Source: Moricandia arvensis (taxonomy: Eukaryota > Streptophyta > Magnoliopsida > Brassicales > Brassicaceae). From it: DNA of 64,000 bases. The stretch spans positions 1 to 64,000 of the forward strand of contig CAJHQP010002105.1 in the NCBI GenBank assembly GCA_905132765.1, in the 5' to 3' direction. Positions 34,701 to 45,110 of this stretch are shown one piece after another. A model generated the notes under the pieces. That model had not been told where the DNA came from. It saw only the letters and a program-made list of their open reading frames with translations, and did not search any database. Each line of letters starts with the position of its first letter. Position 1 is the first letter of the stretch. The position numbers and the translations under genes were made by a program.

Positions 34701-35575
34701 TGGGTTTTGAACATGTTAAAAAATTATTATGCCACTGACCATGATTTTCAAAAAAAATTCAGGAACACCACTTAGTTTGCATCCAGTCCTTACTACCAAC
34801 ATGATGGATTTCTATTCAAGGAGAAAAGACTTTGTATTCCTCGGGGTTCCATGAGGGACTTGCTAACCCACGAGGCCCACGGTGGGGGACTGATGCGGCA
34901 CTTTGGCCGAAACAAGACCCTGGATGTTCACACCGAACATTTCTTCTGGCCTAACATGAAGCGAGATGTTGAGAGTCTATGTGCCAAATGCATCGTCTGT
35001 ATGAAAACCAAATCCGGATCCCATCCTTTTGGTTTATATATGCCATTACCTATTCCTAACCACCCATGGGTAGATATTTCCATGGGCTTTGTGTTGGGCT
35101 TGCCCAAGATACAACACAAGGATTCCATTTTTGTAGTTGTGGACAGGTTTTCAAAGATGTCTCACTTCATACTTTGTGACAAGACAAACGACACCACTAA
35201 AATAGCTGACTTGTTCTTCAAGGAAGAGGTTCGTCTACATGGTATGCCCAGAACCATTGTGTTAGATCGAGACTCTAAATTCCACAGTCACTTCTGGAAG
35301 ACACTTTGGACGAAACTCGGTACTAAGATAATGTTCTCTACCACATGCCATCCCAATCAGATGGCCAAACATATGTAGTAAACCGGACACTCTCTCAGCT
35401 GTTAAGAGCTACGGTCGGTAAGAACTTAAGAAACTGGTTGTCTTGTTTACTTTTCATAGAGTTTGCCTATAATCATGCTAAGAACTCGGCCACTGATCTT
35501 TCTCCTTTTGAAGTTGTCTATGGTTTCCGTCCAGAAACCCCTGTAGATCTCATTTCTTTGCCACAGGCCATTTAA
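34701..35575 (+). pseudogene. integrase of the Ty3/gypsy element
   Basis: The HHCC finger is at about 34865-35005 (HEAHGGGLMRHFG...CAKCIVCMKTK, with the second His region altered). The core begins WVDISMGF: the first catalytic Asp, normally SMDF, is Gly here (codon GGC near 35086). The second Asp remains in VLDRDSKFHSHFW near 35265, and the Glu region NRTLSQLLRA is near 35380 in another frame. With one catalytic residue lost and a frameshift at 35345-35378, strand transfer could not occur. Confidence 0.87.
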
Positions 35576-36025
35576 AGTAGCCAGGAGGGTTCCTTAAAGG
35601 CTGACTTTGTCAAGAAATTGCACCAGACAGTTAAGGAACGCTTGGAGGAGAAGGCTGAGAAGGTTAAGGCATGAGTTGACAAGAAAAGAAAGGAGGTGTT
35701 GTTTGAACCAGGCGACTGGGTCTGGGTACACATGCAGCCAGAGAGGTTTCCAGAAGAGAGGAAGTCTAAGCTATCACCTCGGGGAACTGGTCCATTTCGG
35801 GTCCTGGAAAAGATCAATGACAATGCTTACAAGCTTGAGCTTCCAGATGAGTTTAAAATCTCCCAATCATTCAATGTATCTGACTTGTCTCCTTTCACTG
35901 CAGATGATGATGTTCTAGGGTCAAAACCTTCTCAAGAGGGTGGGAGTGATGAGGCCATCCAAGTAGACGTCCCAGTAATCAGGCATGGTCCGACCACCCA
36001 TTCAGGATCCAAAGTTATAAGATAA
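35576..36025 (+). pseudogene. integrase C-terminal domain of the Ty3/gypsy element
   Basis: Helical Lys/Arg-rich linker, then (35696-36025) FEPGDWVWVHMQPERFPEER and the GPY/F-type module RGTGPFRVLEKINDNAYKLE, followed by SFNVSDLSPF. No chromodomain is seen after it. The acidic tail ends at TAA about 36023. The frame is separated from the core by a stop at 35573. Confidence 0.85.
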
Positions 36026-36373
36026 GGTTTCTCTTAAGCTGTTCAAGAAATACTAAATCAAGACCAACCCGGACAGAACCAACTACTGGTAGAATGGATG
36101 GTTCAACTGAAGATTCAAGATCAAACCGACCCAACTGAGGTTCAAGATCAAACCGGTCCAATCCAATTCACAACTCTCGCCCAGAACCAAACTGGATTAG
36201 CAATTTCCACAAGCAATCTCTCGGTTCACCCTCAGTTCCAAATCCATTTGGTTCTGATCATTAAGTGCCTGGCTCAGGTGAGCAAGGTAAGATTTCAATA
36301 TGATTTCTAACCGGTTTATTGTTTTTGGTTTGTTTTTTTTTTTCCTTTTTTCCAAAAAAAAATTATGGGCATT
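36026..36373 (+). other. 3' leader between pol and LTR-like tail
   Basis: Proline/glutamine-type repeats of CAAGATCAAACCG (about 36115 and 36148), then T- and A-rich low-complexity sequence. No gene. Confidence 0.45.
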
Positions 36374-36965
36374 TGTTAGCCTTTTTTAGAATTAATAATA
36401 TCAGGCCTTTGTTAGCCTTGCTTTAGAGTCCAAGAGTGTCATTGTCATTTTCCTTCAAGTCTCCTAGAAGGGCAAACCACATCGGGTGCTATATAAACCC
36501 CTTACAAGTGGAAGTGTATTTTTACCTTGAAATTAATATATGAGTCAGTTTTCCTCTAAGCAAATAAAACCCTAAATCTTTCTATTTTGTGTGAGAAGCC
36601 GACCAGAGAGCAAGTCTGAATCTTATCAAGTTCAACCCATAGAACTTGTGGCGATTCTTCATTCCATTCCATCCATCGATCCAACTTGAGAGAGATACAC
36701 ATCCAGCAAGTCGGATTCCATCTTCATTCACCTTTTCATCCACTTATTCAGTTGAGAGAGACACACGTCCAGCAACTTGATCCCATCCCCATCATCCAAT
36801 CATCGGTTCTAGAATACCATCATTAGCATTCACCTCCATCAACTGCCCATTCCAATCACTTCCATTCCATCTAATCTATTCCCTCTGATTACTTTGTTTT
36901 TACTTTTTATTATCTTTAGTTCATCTTATAAAACCCATAAAAAATCATAAAAATATATTTACTTG
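36374..36965 (+). repeat. 3' LTR-like tail of the Ty3/gypsy element
   Basis: Begins near TGTTAGCC and carries a promoter-like CTATATAAACCCC (36491-36503), followed by an R/U5-like region with CAAATAAAACCCTAAA. Two direct repeats of about 60 bp (CTTGAGAGAGATACACATCC at about 36687 and a near copy at 36750) lie in the second half. Its partner LTR is not in the window, so exact ends are uncertain. Confidence 0.5.
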
Positions 36966-37307
36966 TTTTAGGAACCAATCCGATCCTTAGAACTCGACCA
37001 AAAGTCACCTGGCCTAACCATAGATCAAATCTGGTCGAACCTCTGATCGTCGGATCATACTGCCCAGAACTTGGGCCATATCACCAAGCTTGTATGCTAC
37101 GGTCCCAACTCTTGAAATAATCTTAAACGGCCCTATGTATCTCAGATTTAACTTTCCCTTCATAGAAGTCCTCTTACTTCCTCGAAAATTTATGGCCTTA
37201 AGGTAGACCCTATCGCCTACCCGAACTCAAGGTTCTTCGACGTCAGTCCGCATAACTTTCTCCCTATCATGGGGTTCCCTAATTCTACCCCGCATATACT
37301 TACTTTG
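36966..37307 (-). pseudogene. integrase C-terminal fragment of another gypsy element
   Basis: Minus-strand remnant. Reading leftward from about 37235: GDRVYLKAINFRGSKRTSM, KGKLNLRYIGPFKIISRVGT and VAYKL, the GPY/F module of a plant gypsy integrase. The frame runs to about 37070 and fades. It ends abruptly at 37307, where an LTR of the 23817 family begins. Confidence 0.75.
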
Positions 37308-37708
37308 TGTAAGACCTAATCCGGAATCTTGTTCAAAACGATCTCACACGATCCAAGCTGATAGGCGAATCTGATCCAGTCAATTCATTTTAAGGCTCTT
37401 ATCTCGTTTATGTATAATATTCAACTGAGGTTTTAACAAGGTAATTCCATAACTAATCAATCAACATGTGGAAAGCAAAGAAAGCCATATGGCCGCATTT
37501 TATATACCATCAAAGATTCAATACATTGTAGATTAAGTATAATAATATCAATCCTATAAATGATTCGAACATCACTCACACCCGTCGACCGCCTACTGAT
37601 TACTAATGTAGCTTTTCTGATTACAATGAACCTCTGGTTACTTTGTTTTTACCTTTTATTATCTTTAGTTCATCTTTGGGTCGATGGTTCATCCTAAACC
37701 TTGACTAC
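37308..37708. repeat. left part of a gypsy LTR split by the Athila-like element
   Basis: TGTAAGACC start and the next roughly 290 bp match the LTR at 23817. About 1 kb of LTR is then missing and replaced by a short patchwork (37597-37680). The final TCGATGGTTCATC-type sequence matches 25155-25175 of the first copy and ends in ACTAC (37704-37708), the target duplication of the large element. The LTR resumes at 48226. Confidence 0.7.
37597..37680. other. filler-DNA patch at a repaired deletion
   Basis: 18 bp at 37601-37618 (TACTAATGTAGCTTTTCT) duplicate 37706-37723 exactly, a site that spans the target duplication and the LTR edge. 46 bp at 37631-37676 duplicate 36882-36927 with two mismatches. 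Both sources are nearby, and the patch stands where the gypsy LTR lost about 1 kb. Confidence 0.75.
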
Positions 37709-38909
37709 TAATGTAGCTTTTCTTATGCACTCTCAAATTAACCTTATAAGCTACTTTTACTCTCTCAAATAAGAGGTTCAGTGTAGTACTTAGGGATTGA
37801 ATCGACATAGACTCTAAGATCACACAATATATTTGTTGTTTCAAAATAAAGCTAGATGAAAGTAAATATTTATGAATAGTGAATCAAGGATTGGTTTGGT
37901 TTGTGAAGATTATTAAGAAGGATTAGACTTAGGGGAATTCTCAGGTAGACTAGGCAATGCAAACTAATAGAAATATTAAGGGTTTTAGTGAAACTCTTGT
38001 TCTGAACTGGAACTTAGGGTTTAGATTAAGTTGCTATCGCAAGTCTTAACGGAGTGCCGATCGACGGCCGTTGTGTGGCATTGATCAATGCTAATTCTAA
38101 ACATGAACGATTCGTTTGTTTGATATGTTCTCTAATTCTCTAGTTCAACTTTTGTTTGTTACTATGGTTTTAGACTATTTAAGATATGTTTCAGGGTATA
38201 ACCAAGCTCTCGCTTGTGCCATAACATCCTATAATCTAAGGTTAAAGTGATCAAATTCAACTTAGCATTAAGATCTACTTAAACAAAGAACTAATTTGAA
38301 TAACCCTAACAATTTCATAACATTAACAAGCCCATTTACTGCACTAGAAGAACCCTAAATCTAACAATAGACTAATCAGACATGATTAAAATAAACATGA
38401 TAAATAGATAAATAAATTTCATAAAGAATAACAATAATGAAACAAGGGAGTTCAAGATCTTAGTCTGATAATCGAATAGATCTCTCTCTCTCTCCAAAGG
38501 TAGCCGTCAAAGTTGCAAGTATCAAAAGAGTTGTGTAAAAAAGTGATGACTTGCAAAACAGCTAAATAACCTAATAAATAGCCTAAAACTTGGCCAGGGA
38601 CTTGTCTTGCAAATAGTAGAACATCTTGGCAGAATCATGATTTCTTCAAATCTTAAGTAACTCGGCAGAAATGTTGATCGTCGATCAATACTCAAGGTAA
38701 GGCGCCGATCGATGGTCTTAACGTTTTTTGCGATGTCTTGAATTCTCGGCTGAGCACTCTTCATTGCTCCAAAATGATCTAAAAGCTCCAATTGCTTCCA
38801 ATGAGTACATGAACCTGTAGAGACTCTAAAACCATATGAATTGCATAATAAAAGACTTCAAAACCGTATACCTATTATAGGTAAATCAGGTCAAAACCAT
38901 GATATATCA
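37709..38909 (-). repeat. 3' LTR of the Athila-like element
   Basis: 1201 bp, similar to 47030-48220 throughout, with scattered substitutions and a few small indels (roughly 5 percent by eye in the parts compared). It contains degraded forms of the TCGATCGA sites that are intact in the other LTR. Confidence 0.9.
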
Positions 38910-38923
38910 ACTCTCCCAGACTT
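38910..38923 (-). promoter_or_regulatory. polypurine tract of the Athila-like element
   Basis: AAGTCTGGGAGAGT on the minus strand, abutting the 3' LTR. Confidence 0.85.
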
Positions 38924-40100
38924 ATCTCTTGCTTGCCCTCAAGCAAAACATAGATTTAATCAGAGAAAGATTTGAAAACACAAAGACTTACCAGCTCCTT
39001 GGAACACTGTTTCACCTAAATTTTTGTTGCAACCAAATCTACGTATTTCCATGTACTTTACTTAGCTAATCGATCTTCCCTACCACAATCTACCAGAAGC
39101 TATCTGACATACCCTCTACTATACTCATTTGAATACATAATATAAGATGCAGGCTTTATTCTGGGGATATCGATCAGAGGACACATGGATTCTTACTCAA
39201 GCAAGTGTCTAAACAACAAGTAACCTTTCTAATCCTTTTCCTCTCTCTTCTTCTTCTTTGAATATTTTTATATCTCAAATTCAATGGACAATGATGCTGA
39301 TACAGTGCATCTTGCCATCTCATCTTCGATTTAACTAACAACGTTGTAGACGAATAGTGGGGCCATCGATAATGTACCTACCCCTCGCTTCCAACAATGT
39401 GTGATCATTCCTTTGAATTAGAATAGTGGGGTCATAGGTAATGTACCTACCCCTCTGGATCTCGGGAAATCATCTCGATATTTTCTCTCTTTTTTTCTTT
39501 TTTAGATGCTGGCAAAAGGTGAGAGGAGGATCAAAAAGTAAAGTAATTTTACCTTTCAGATCTGCAGGAGGATTCCGATCATATGTATACCAAGCCCCAG
39601 AACAAGAAAATATAGTTACTTAGGTTGGAGATTAACTTTGGTTCCTTCAGTAGTTCTTAGCAAGTGTGGGTGTAACAGGATAATCAATTTACTTAGCTTT
39701 TTCATTCAATTTCAAAATGGTGCTAGAAAATTGTGCAACAAACTGTTCCAGAAATAGGTTATAGTCTATAACTAACTTCTAACTTTGACTCAATAAAACA
39801 TTTATAAAAGTTTTTTTTAGATAATCATTAGTGAGGAATAAAACATCAGACTTGGATAACATTGTCTCAGTGTTAAAGTAGCCTGAGATTGGCGGGAGAA
39901 AATAAATAGGAATTTAAATAATTAGTTGTTAGGATTCACGAACTCGTACCTTTCTGTCCAAGTCTCCATCGACCGACGGCGACAAAGGACCATCGATCGA
40001 TGGTCGACGGACAGCATGACCTCGTCAGCATGTTACCGTAAAAAGTGTCTAAGATCCCCTCATTCTGATCATCTCTCTTTGTGTTAGCTCTGTAAGACAC
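38924..40100 (-). other. 3' internal non-coding region of the Athila-like element
   Basis: No coding signal. The paired motif (on the plus strand AGTGGGGCCAT...GTACCTACCCC, at 39357 and 39427) repeats the one at 20247-20342. TCGATCGA occurs at 39972. Confidence 0.6.
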
Positions 40101-41749
40101 TCAAAAAATCAATTTAAAGCAACAAGCAATGATAATAAACGTGATTCCAATAAAAGTCCAACAAAGTAAACAACATAATAAAATTAAGTCATGCACGAGT
40201 CTGAAATAAAAATAGAAGGGAGGAGAGCAAAAATGTAAACTACTCCTCGTCGGTGGTATCCATGTCCATTTGGCGTGGTGGTTCTGGAGTTTCTGGTGGA
40301 GACCTCGCCCTGGTACACGGACGGCTGAAGCACACACTGACACCGAGTCATAGCCTCCAACCTACCCCATATAGCATGAAGTTCTCCCACCACAAATCGC
40401 TGGAAGTCTCTGTGATTGTGAGTGGGGATCTCTGGAATCTGCGGGAATGCTGGCAGAAGCGGTGGAGGTGCTGTTGCCTAGTCCTCAGCAGGCTCGTGTG
40501 CTCCTCTGAGTCCTCCTCTTCACCGGATACGAACGGGTGCACTCTTCCCGAGGCGCTCGTCTGGATTGAACTCGAGGCGTCCAAGGGTATCAGCGAAATC
40601 CGTCACGCTGGGCGCGGGGATTTCAATCATATGGGGACCCGCCTCATCTACAAAGGACCACAAGCGTCCTTCCTTCAGCCACCATTCTCTCGTAAGGTGA
40701 GCCTCATCCATATATTCGAACTTAGACTCCGCATAGGCTCCCTGAAGGCTGATATCAAGGTGTAAAAAGATGGGTGTCAGGAGGCTCCCTACCGTCTCCT
40801 TCTTCTTGTCGGATCCCTTGAAGGGTTTCCCCTTCAGGGATACTAAGTGCTTAGCAAAAATGGCTCCCATGCTCACCATCTGGTCGCTCACGGGCGGTGA
40901 AATGGCCTCGACATCGAGCCCAACCAGGCCCCTGACTGACTCATACAATAGTGTAAGCTCCTGAACCCTCAGCTTGTTGGGCTCCATCTTGCACAACAAG
41001 GTGTTGGCAAGGATCTTCAAAAATTAGCGCAGGGACGGGTTGGCAAACATCTATCTGTGTGGCTGCGCTGGAGTCGTAATGGCTTGTGCCAATGAGCCCC
41101 AAAAGGCGGTCTGACCAGGGAACGGAGGGACGGTCCAGCCGAGGTACTCGGGGTTGTTAAACCTATAGTGCGGGAGAGGTTGGGGATGGTGATATTATAC
41201 CTGATGCCCCTGCTCATGAAGGTAAAAAAGGCCTTGGTCACCATATTTTCCCCCGAGTTTTGATAGATAACCCGAGTTGTGGCCATGAACTGCACGACCA
41301 GATCGGGTAGAGTGGAAATGGCACAGTAGCCATGGTCCCCATACCAAGCTCCCTCATTATGTCGCGGACGTCAGATCGGAGCCCCGGCTTTGTCAGGACA
41401 TCTCTGTCGACAAACCTGGTGGGCTCGATAGAAACGCCTTGCCAGGCGTTATAGTAGAGGCTATCATAGTCGTCCTAATCCTGGAGGATACAGCTGCCTT
41501 AGGGTCAAAGGAATCCTCGAACGTGTCAATCAAATCCTTTTCCTCCTTAGGCCAAGGTGCGCGGAACGGAGGTCCCAACAGTGTGGAACTAGAGCCACCA
41601 ACATCGAAATGTGCCTTGGTTCTTCTCTCGCTCATCTGCAACAGCAAAAAAACGAGGAGCAGCGACTTGTCAAGTCGATGAAACTGTCGATCGACGGACC
41701 CTCGCGGGCGTTGGTCGATGGTCGATCGCGACTGATATGATATTTTCAT
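40101..41749 (-). pseudogene. post-pol ORF, Athila ORF-1-like
   Basis: Degenerate frames on the minus strand. 41393-41749 has FRAPWPKEEKDLIDTF near its middle and a leader rich in Ser/Asp/Arg. 41017-41295 gives QNSGENMVTKAFFTFMSRG. 40520-41020 (166 residues) holds NKLRVQELTLLYESVRGLVG, AISPPVSDQMVSMGAIFAKH, GSLLTPIFLHL and ADTLGRLEFNPDE. Then a tail near 40340-40400 (VVGELHAIWGRLEAM). These features resemble the Athila ORF-1 family found in Arabidopsis and Brassica. The position after pol is where Athila carries its envelope-like ORF, but no signal peptide or membrane segment is clear. Molecular role unknown. Confidence 0.65.
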
Positions 41750-42347
41750 CTCTCAAATCGAACCAAGTATCGTGCAAACGACAATCACAATCTGTTGATA
41801 ACTTCTATTCTAGTAACCTCAACACCCTAAAACGTTCTATATTCCAACTTATACCCAAAAATGATTTTTCTCTCAATCCATAGAAACTCCCTAAACTAAG
41901 AGATTCAAAGACCATACCTTGAAGATCGGTTGATTTAGTGACCTAAACAGATAAAGGGGTGGAAATCGAGTGGTTTAGGGTCAAAAATGAGCAAAATCGA
42001 CCAAGGATTTAGGGGAAATTGTCTCTTGAAACTCGGTGGGTTTTGGCGGTTTGGGAAAGTGTTTAAGAAAAAGGGTTTCGTCGAGCTTATACACTCGAAG
42101 CTGTACCGTTGATCGATGGCACTTATGTGGCGTCGATCGATGGTGGCTACACATATCTCATTTTCGCACATAACTACTATATATATATATGTTATTATTA
42201 TTATTATTTAATTATTTTAAAATGTTAAAATTCATATAAGAGATTATAAAATTAGATATTCACAAGTGGGTTGCCTCCCACCAAGCGCTTGTTTAAGGTC
42301 GTAAGCTTGACAGAAAAACTGGGCTCGTCAACCGGGATTTGGCATCT
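41750..42347 (-). other. spacer between integrase and post-pol ORF
   Basis: Non-coding, AT-rich at 42180-42230 (ATAT and TTATTATTATT runs). It includes GTGGGTTGCCTCCCAC, a 6-bp-stem hairpin, at about 42265, and TCGATCGA at 42131. Confidence 0.45.
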
Positions 42348-42710
42348 CTAGACGCGTGGTTTGAGGGTGCGGAATTTCAGCTCTAGCCCAGTAATGCTTA
42401 CTCTCTGCCCATTCACTCTGAAATATTTGCCTTTCAAATTAATCAGGACAATCGCCCCATGAGGTGTGACTTCTTTCACGGTGAAGGGTCCTGACCAACG
42501 AGAACGTAATTTCCTGGGAAACAGAGTTAACTGAGAGTTGTACAAGAGTACTTGGTCATTAGGTGCGAAATGCCAAGAAATGATTTTCTTGTCGTGATAG
42601 GCTTTAGTTCTCTCCTTGTACAATTTCGAGTTCTCGTAGGCGTGATACCTGATCTCATCCAGTTCATTCAATTGGATAAAATTTCCTTTCTGCAGTGGGT
42701 TTAGCATCAA
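42348..42710 (-). pseudogene. integrase C-terminal domain of the Athila-like element
   Basis: 120-residue frame. It has a helical start (YHAYENSKLYKERTKAYHDK), then FAPNDQVLLYNSQLTLFPRK and the SH3-like GPF module KLRSRWSGPFTVKEVTPHGA, ending VNGQRVSITG. This is the usual C-terminal arrangement in Athila integrases. It is separated from the core by a frame break near 42720. Confidence 0.85.
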
Positions 42711-43435
42711 AATTTGTTGTTTTGATGGCCCATTCTGCTTTGTGCGCTAGCTCAAATGGGAGATGGCATGCTTTTCCATAGAGTAAGTGGAACGGGATGG
42801 TTTAAACGTGGTTTGGTAAGCCCAAAGTGCGTCATCCACTTTTAAAGACCAGTCTTTTCGGGTTGATCCTACCGTCTTTTCTAAGATTTCTTTGATTTGA
42901 CGGTTTAATACATCTGCTTGTCCGCTAGTTTGAGGATGATAAGGTGTCGCTACTCGATGGTGAACTCCATGTCTCTTGAGTAATTTTTTGAACACTTTAT
43001 TAATAAAATGGGTACCTCTGTTGCTTATTACGATTCGTGGGGCTCCGAATCGGGGAAAGATTATACTCTTGAAAAGTTTCACGACTACTACAACATCATT
43101 TTTTGGAGTGGCTATTGGCTTATTGCTTCAACACATTTGGATACGTAGTCTACAGAGACTAATATGTATTTGTTTCGATGCCCAAGCAATCAAACACTTC
43201 AATTTCAAGTATGAAATTCTGCCTTATTTCGTGTATCTTGCTGATTTTTCCTCTCCTTTGACAGGGGTCGCATTTTTCTATGTATGCTTGACCATGGTAG
43301 GCCACCAAAAAACTGCTTGTAGGATTTTTGACATTGTCTTAAAACTGGCGAAGTGTCTGGCATATTCGGATCCGTGACAATGATACATAATATCTGCGGC
43401 TTTGCTTTTTGCAATGCATCGTCTGTATGTGCCAT
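42711..43435 (-). pseudogene. integrase core and zinc finger of the Athila-like element
   Basis: 42747-43082 has IFPRFGAPRIVISNRGTHFI (second catalytic Asp replaced: SNRG stands for S-D-x-G), then HHRVATPYHPQTSGQADVLN, with Asp-Val where the catalytic Glu (Q-x-E-x-x-N) is expected. The first-Asp region (YILVSVDYVSKC) is in other frames at about 43145. 43205-43435 shows degraded zinc-finger sequence (CQKSYKQFFGG). Two of the three acidic catalytic positions are altered, so it is inactive. Confidence 0.78.
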
Positions 43436-44222
43436 CAGAACAATGTTTGTAAAGGTAGGGTTCCTCCTAGTGATATCTCCATATTTCTCTCAGAATTTTC
43501 TTTTTGTGGTATCCTTTAAATAATTCTGGTTCTATGTTAGCTGCAAGATAGTTCATTATATTTGTGTAGCAAGGTCTATCAAAGGTTTTCATAGCACACA
43601 CCCCTTGACTCAAAGTTCTACCTCCGGGAGAGTCACTTTTTTGTGTCGAAGGATCGCATTCGACAATGCATCATGCGGAATGGTCATCTCGTTGTGCCTT
43701 TCAAGACCATCGATCGAAGGATCTTTGCAGACGTCGATCGATGGTTCTTTGCAGACGTCGATCGATTCTTCCTCATCCGTCGAATGCACATGACCAACGA
43801 AAGTTGATTCTACGTGGGAGACGCTTTCTATAGGTAGGAAATCGTTGATAAGGACGTCGTCTTCGACTCTTAATCGAGACAGGTGATTTGTGACTCCGTT
43901 TTTGACTCCTTTCTTATCCTTGACTTCTATGTCGAATTCTTGTAAGAGGAGAATTCATCTAATAATCCTAGGTTTTGCATCCTTTTTATTCATTAAGTAT
44001 TTCAGGGCGGCGTGTTCAGTATGGACGACCACTTTTGAACCGACTCGATAAGAGCGAAATTTTTCGAAGGCGAACACCACGGCTAGTAGTTATTTTTCAG
44101 TTGTCGTGTAATAGCGTTGTGCATCATCGAGATTCATACTAGCATAGTATATAGCATGCATTGATGATAGCGGGATAGGAGTTTTCATAAATAAAATCAT
44201 ATTTCAGTCAAGCTGGAGCGGT
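43436..44222 (-). pseudogene. RNase H of the Athila-like element, RT missing
   Basis: From about 44165 to 43880 the minus strand reads YYTTTEK, LLAVVFAFEKFRSYRVGSKV, VHTEHAALKYLMNKKDAKPR and ILLLQEFDIEVKDKKG, ending NHLSRLRVEDD. This is the RNase H domain and connection of a gypsy RT. It follows within about 60 bp of the end of the protease-linked frame, so the RT fingers and palm with Y-x-D-D are deleted. TCGATCGA sites at 43710-43759 encode a Ser-Ile-Asp repeat in the tail. Confidence 0.8.
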
Positions 44223-45110
44223 TTAAGCTCCCTTGGGTGTTTTCTCCGTACTCCACTCTTTGGTTGTTGAAGGCTGTCGATCGACGGTTGGTTTAATATG
44301 TCGATCGACGGTGGACGATATATGGATTTCTTCAACATCAACATTCATAACTTCTTTGGTGGCATCCATCAATCTTGCATATTCTTCAACACGGTCATCC
44401 AACGCGAAGATTTTGCTTTCTAGAGATGTGATTGCTCTATCTAAAGGGTCATTAGAACACATATCGATAAATGACTCTTCAGCCACTTCAAAAAGATGAT
44501 TTATATGGTAGGCTTTTCCGTCGATCAAGGGTTTGTTGATTATCTTTTCCATGTCAAAAACCATCAGTAGATTACCGAGATTGAGACATATTTGTCCTTC
44601 TCTGACGTCAATGATCGCTTTGGTCGTAGCCAAAAATGGTCTTCCCAAAATTAGGGGGTTTTTGGGTTCGTGCTCGTTTCGCAACACTATGAAGTCTGTA
44701 GGTATAAGACAGTCATTAATGTGGATGGGCACATCTTCAAGTACACTTTCTATAATCCTAGTGGATCTATTGGCTAAAACGAGAGTGATCCCTGTAGACT
44801 GGAATTGAGTTAGCCCGAGGGAAATTGCAACCGATTAAGGCATCGAGTTTACACCAAAGCCTTAATCACAGAGTGATATTTGGAATCTCTCATTCTGGAT
44901 GGTGCAATCTAAGACAAAGCTACCGGGATCAGGAACTTTAGATTGAGTATTTCCTTGAATGATCGCACTCACATTCTCGAAGACCATCAATATGCTATGT
45001 TCTTTTTCACTGAATCCTCGTGACACTACCTCTTTCACATCTTTCTTGATTGCAGATGATACATGTATGGCATCGCTAAGTGGCATCTCGAGGATTATTT
45101 TGTCGAAAGC
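44223..45110 (-). pseudogene. protease region of the Athila-like element
   Basis: Frames 44862-45086 and 44223-44732. The first has KVPDPGSFVLDCTI, the Athila protease block, here with D-P-G-S. The second has NPLILGRPFLATTKAIIDVR, the protease C-terminal block, then an acidic linker and Thr/Val/Asp/Arg repeats from TCGATCGACGG (44278, 44302). An in-frame stop near 44862 and another after RFQISLCD separate them. Confidence 0.75.

Noticed and set aside
40253..40765. 170-codon plus-strand ORF
   Set aside because: Its reverse strand carries the Athila ORF-1-like sequence, and the plus frame has no recognisable motif.
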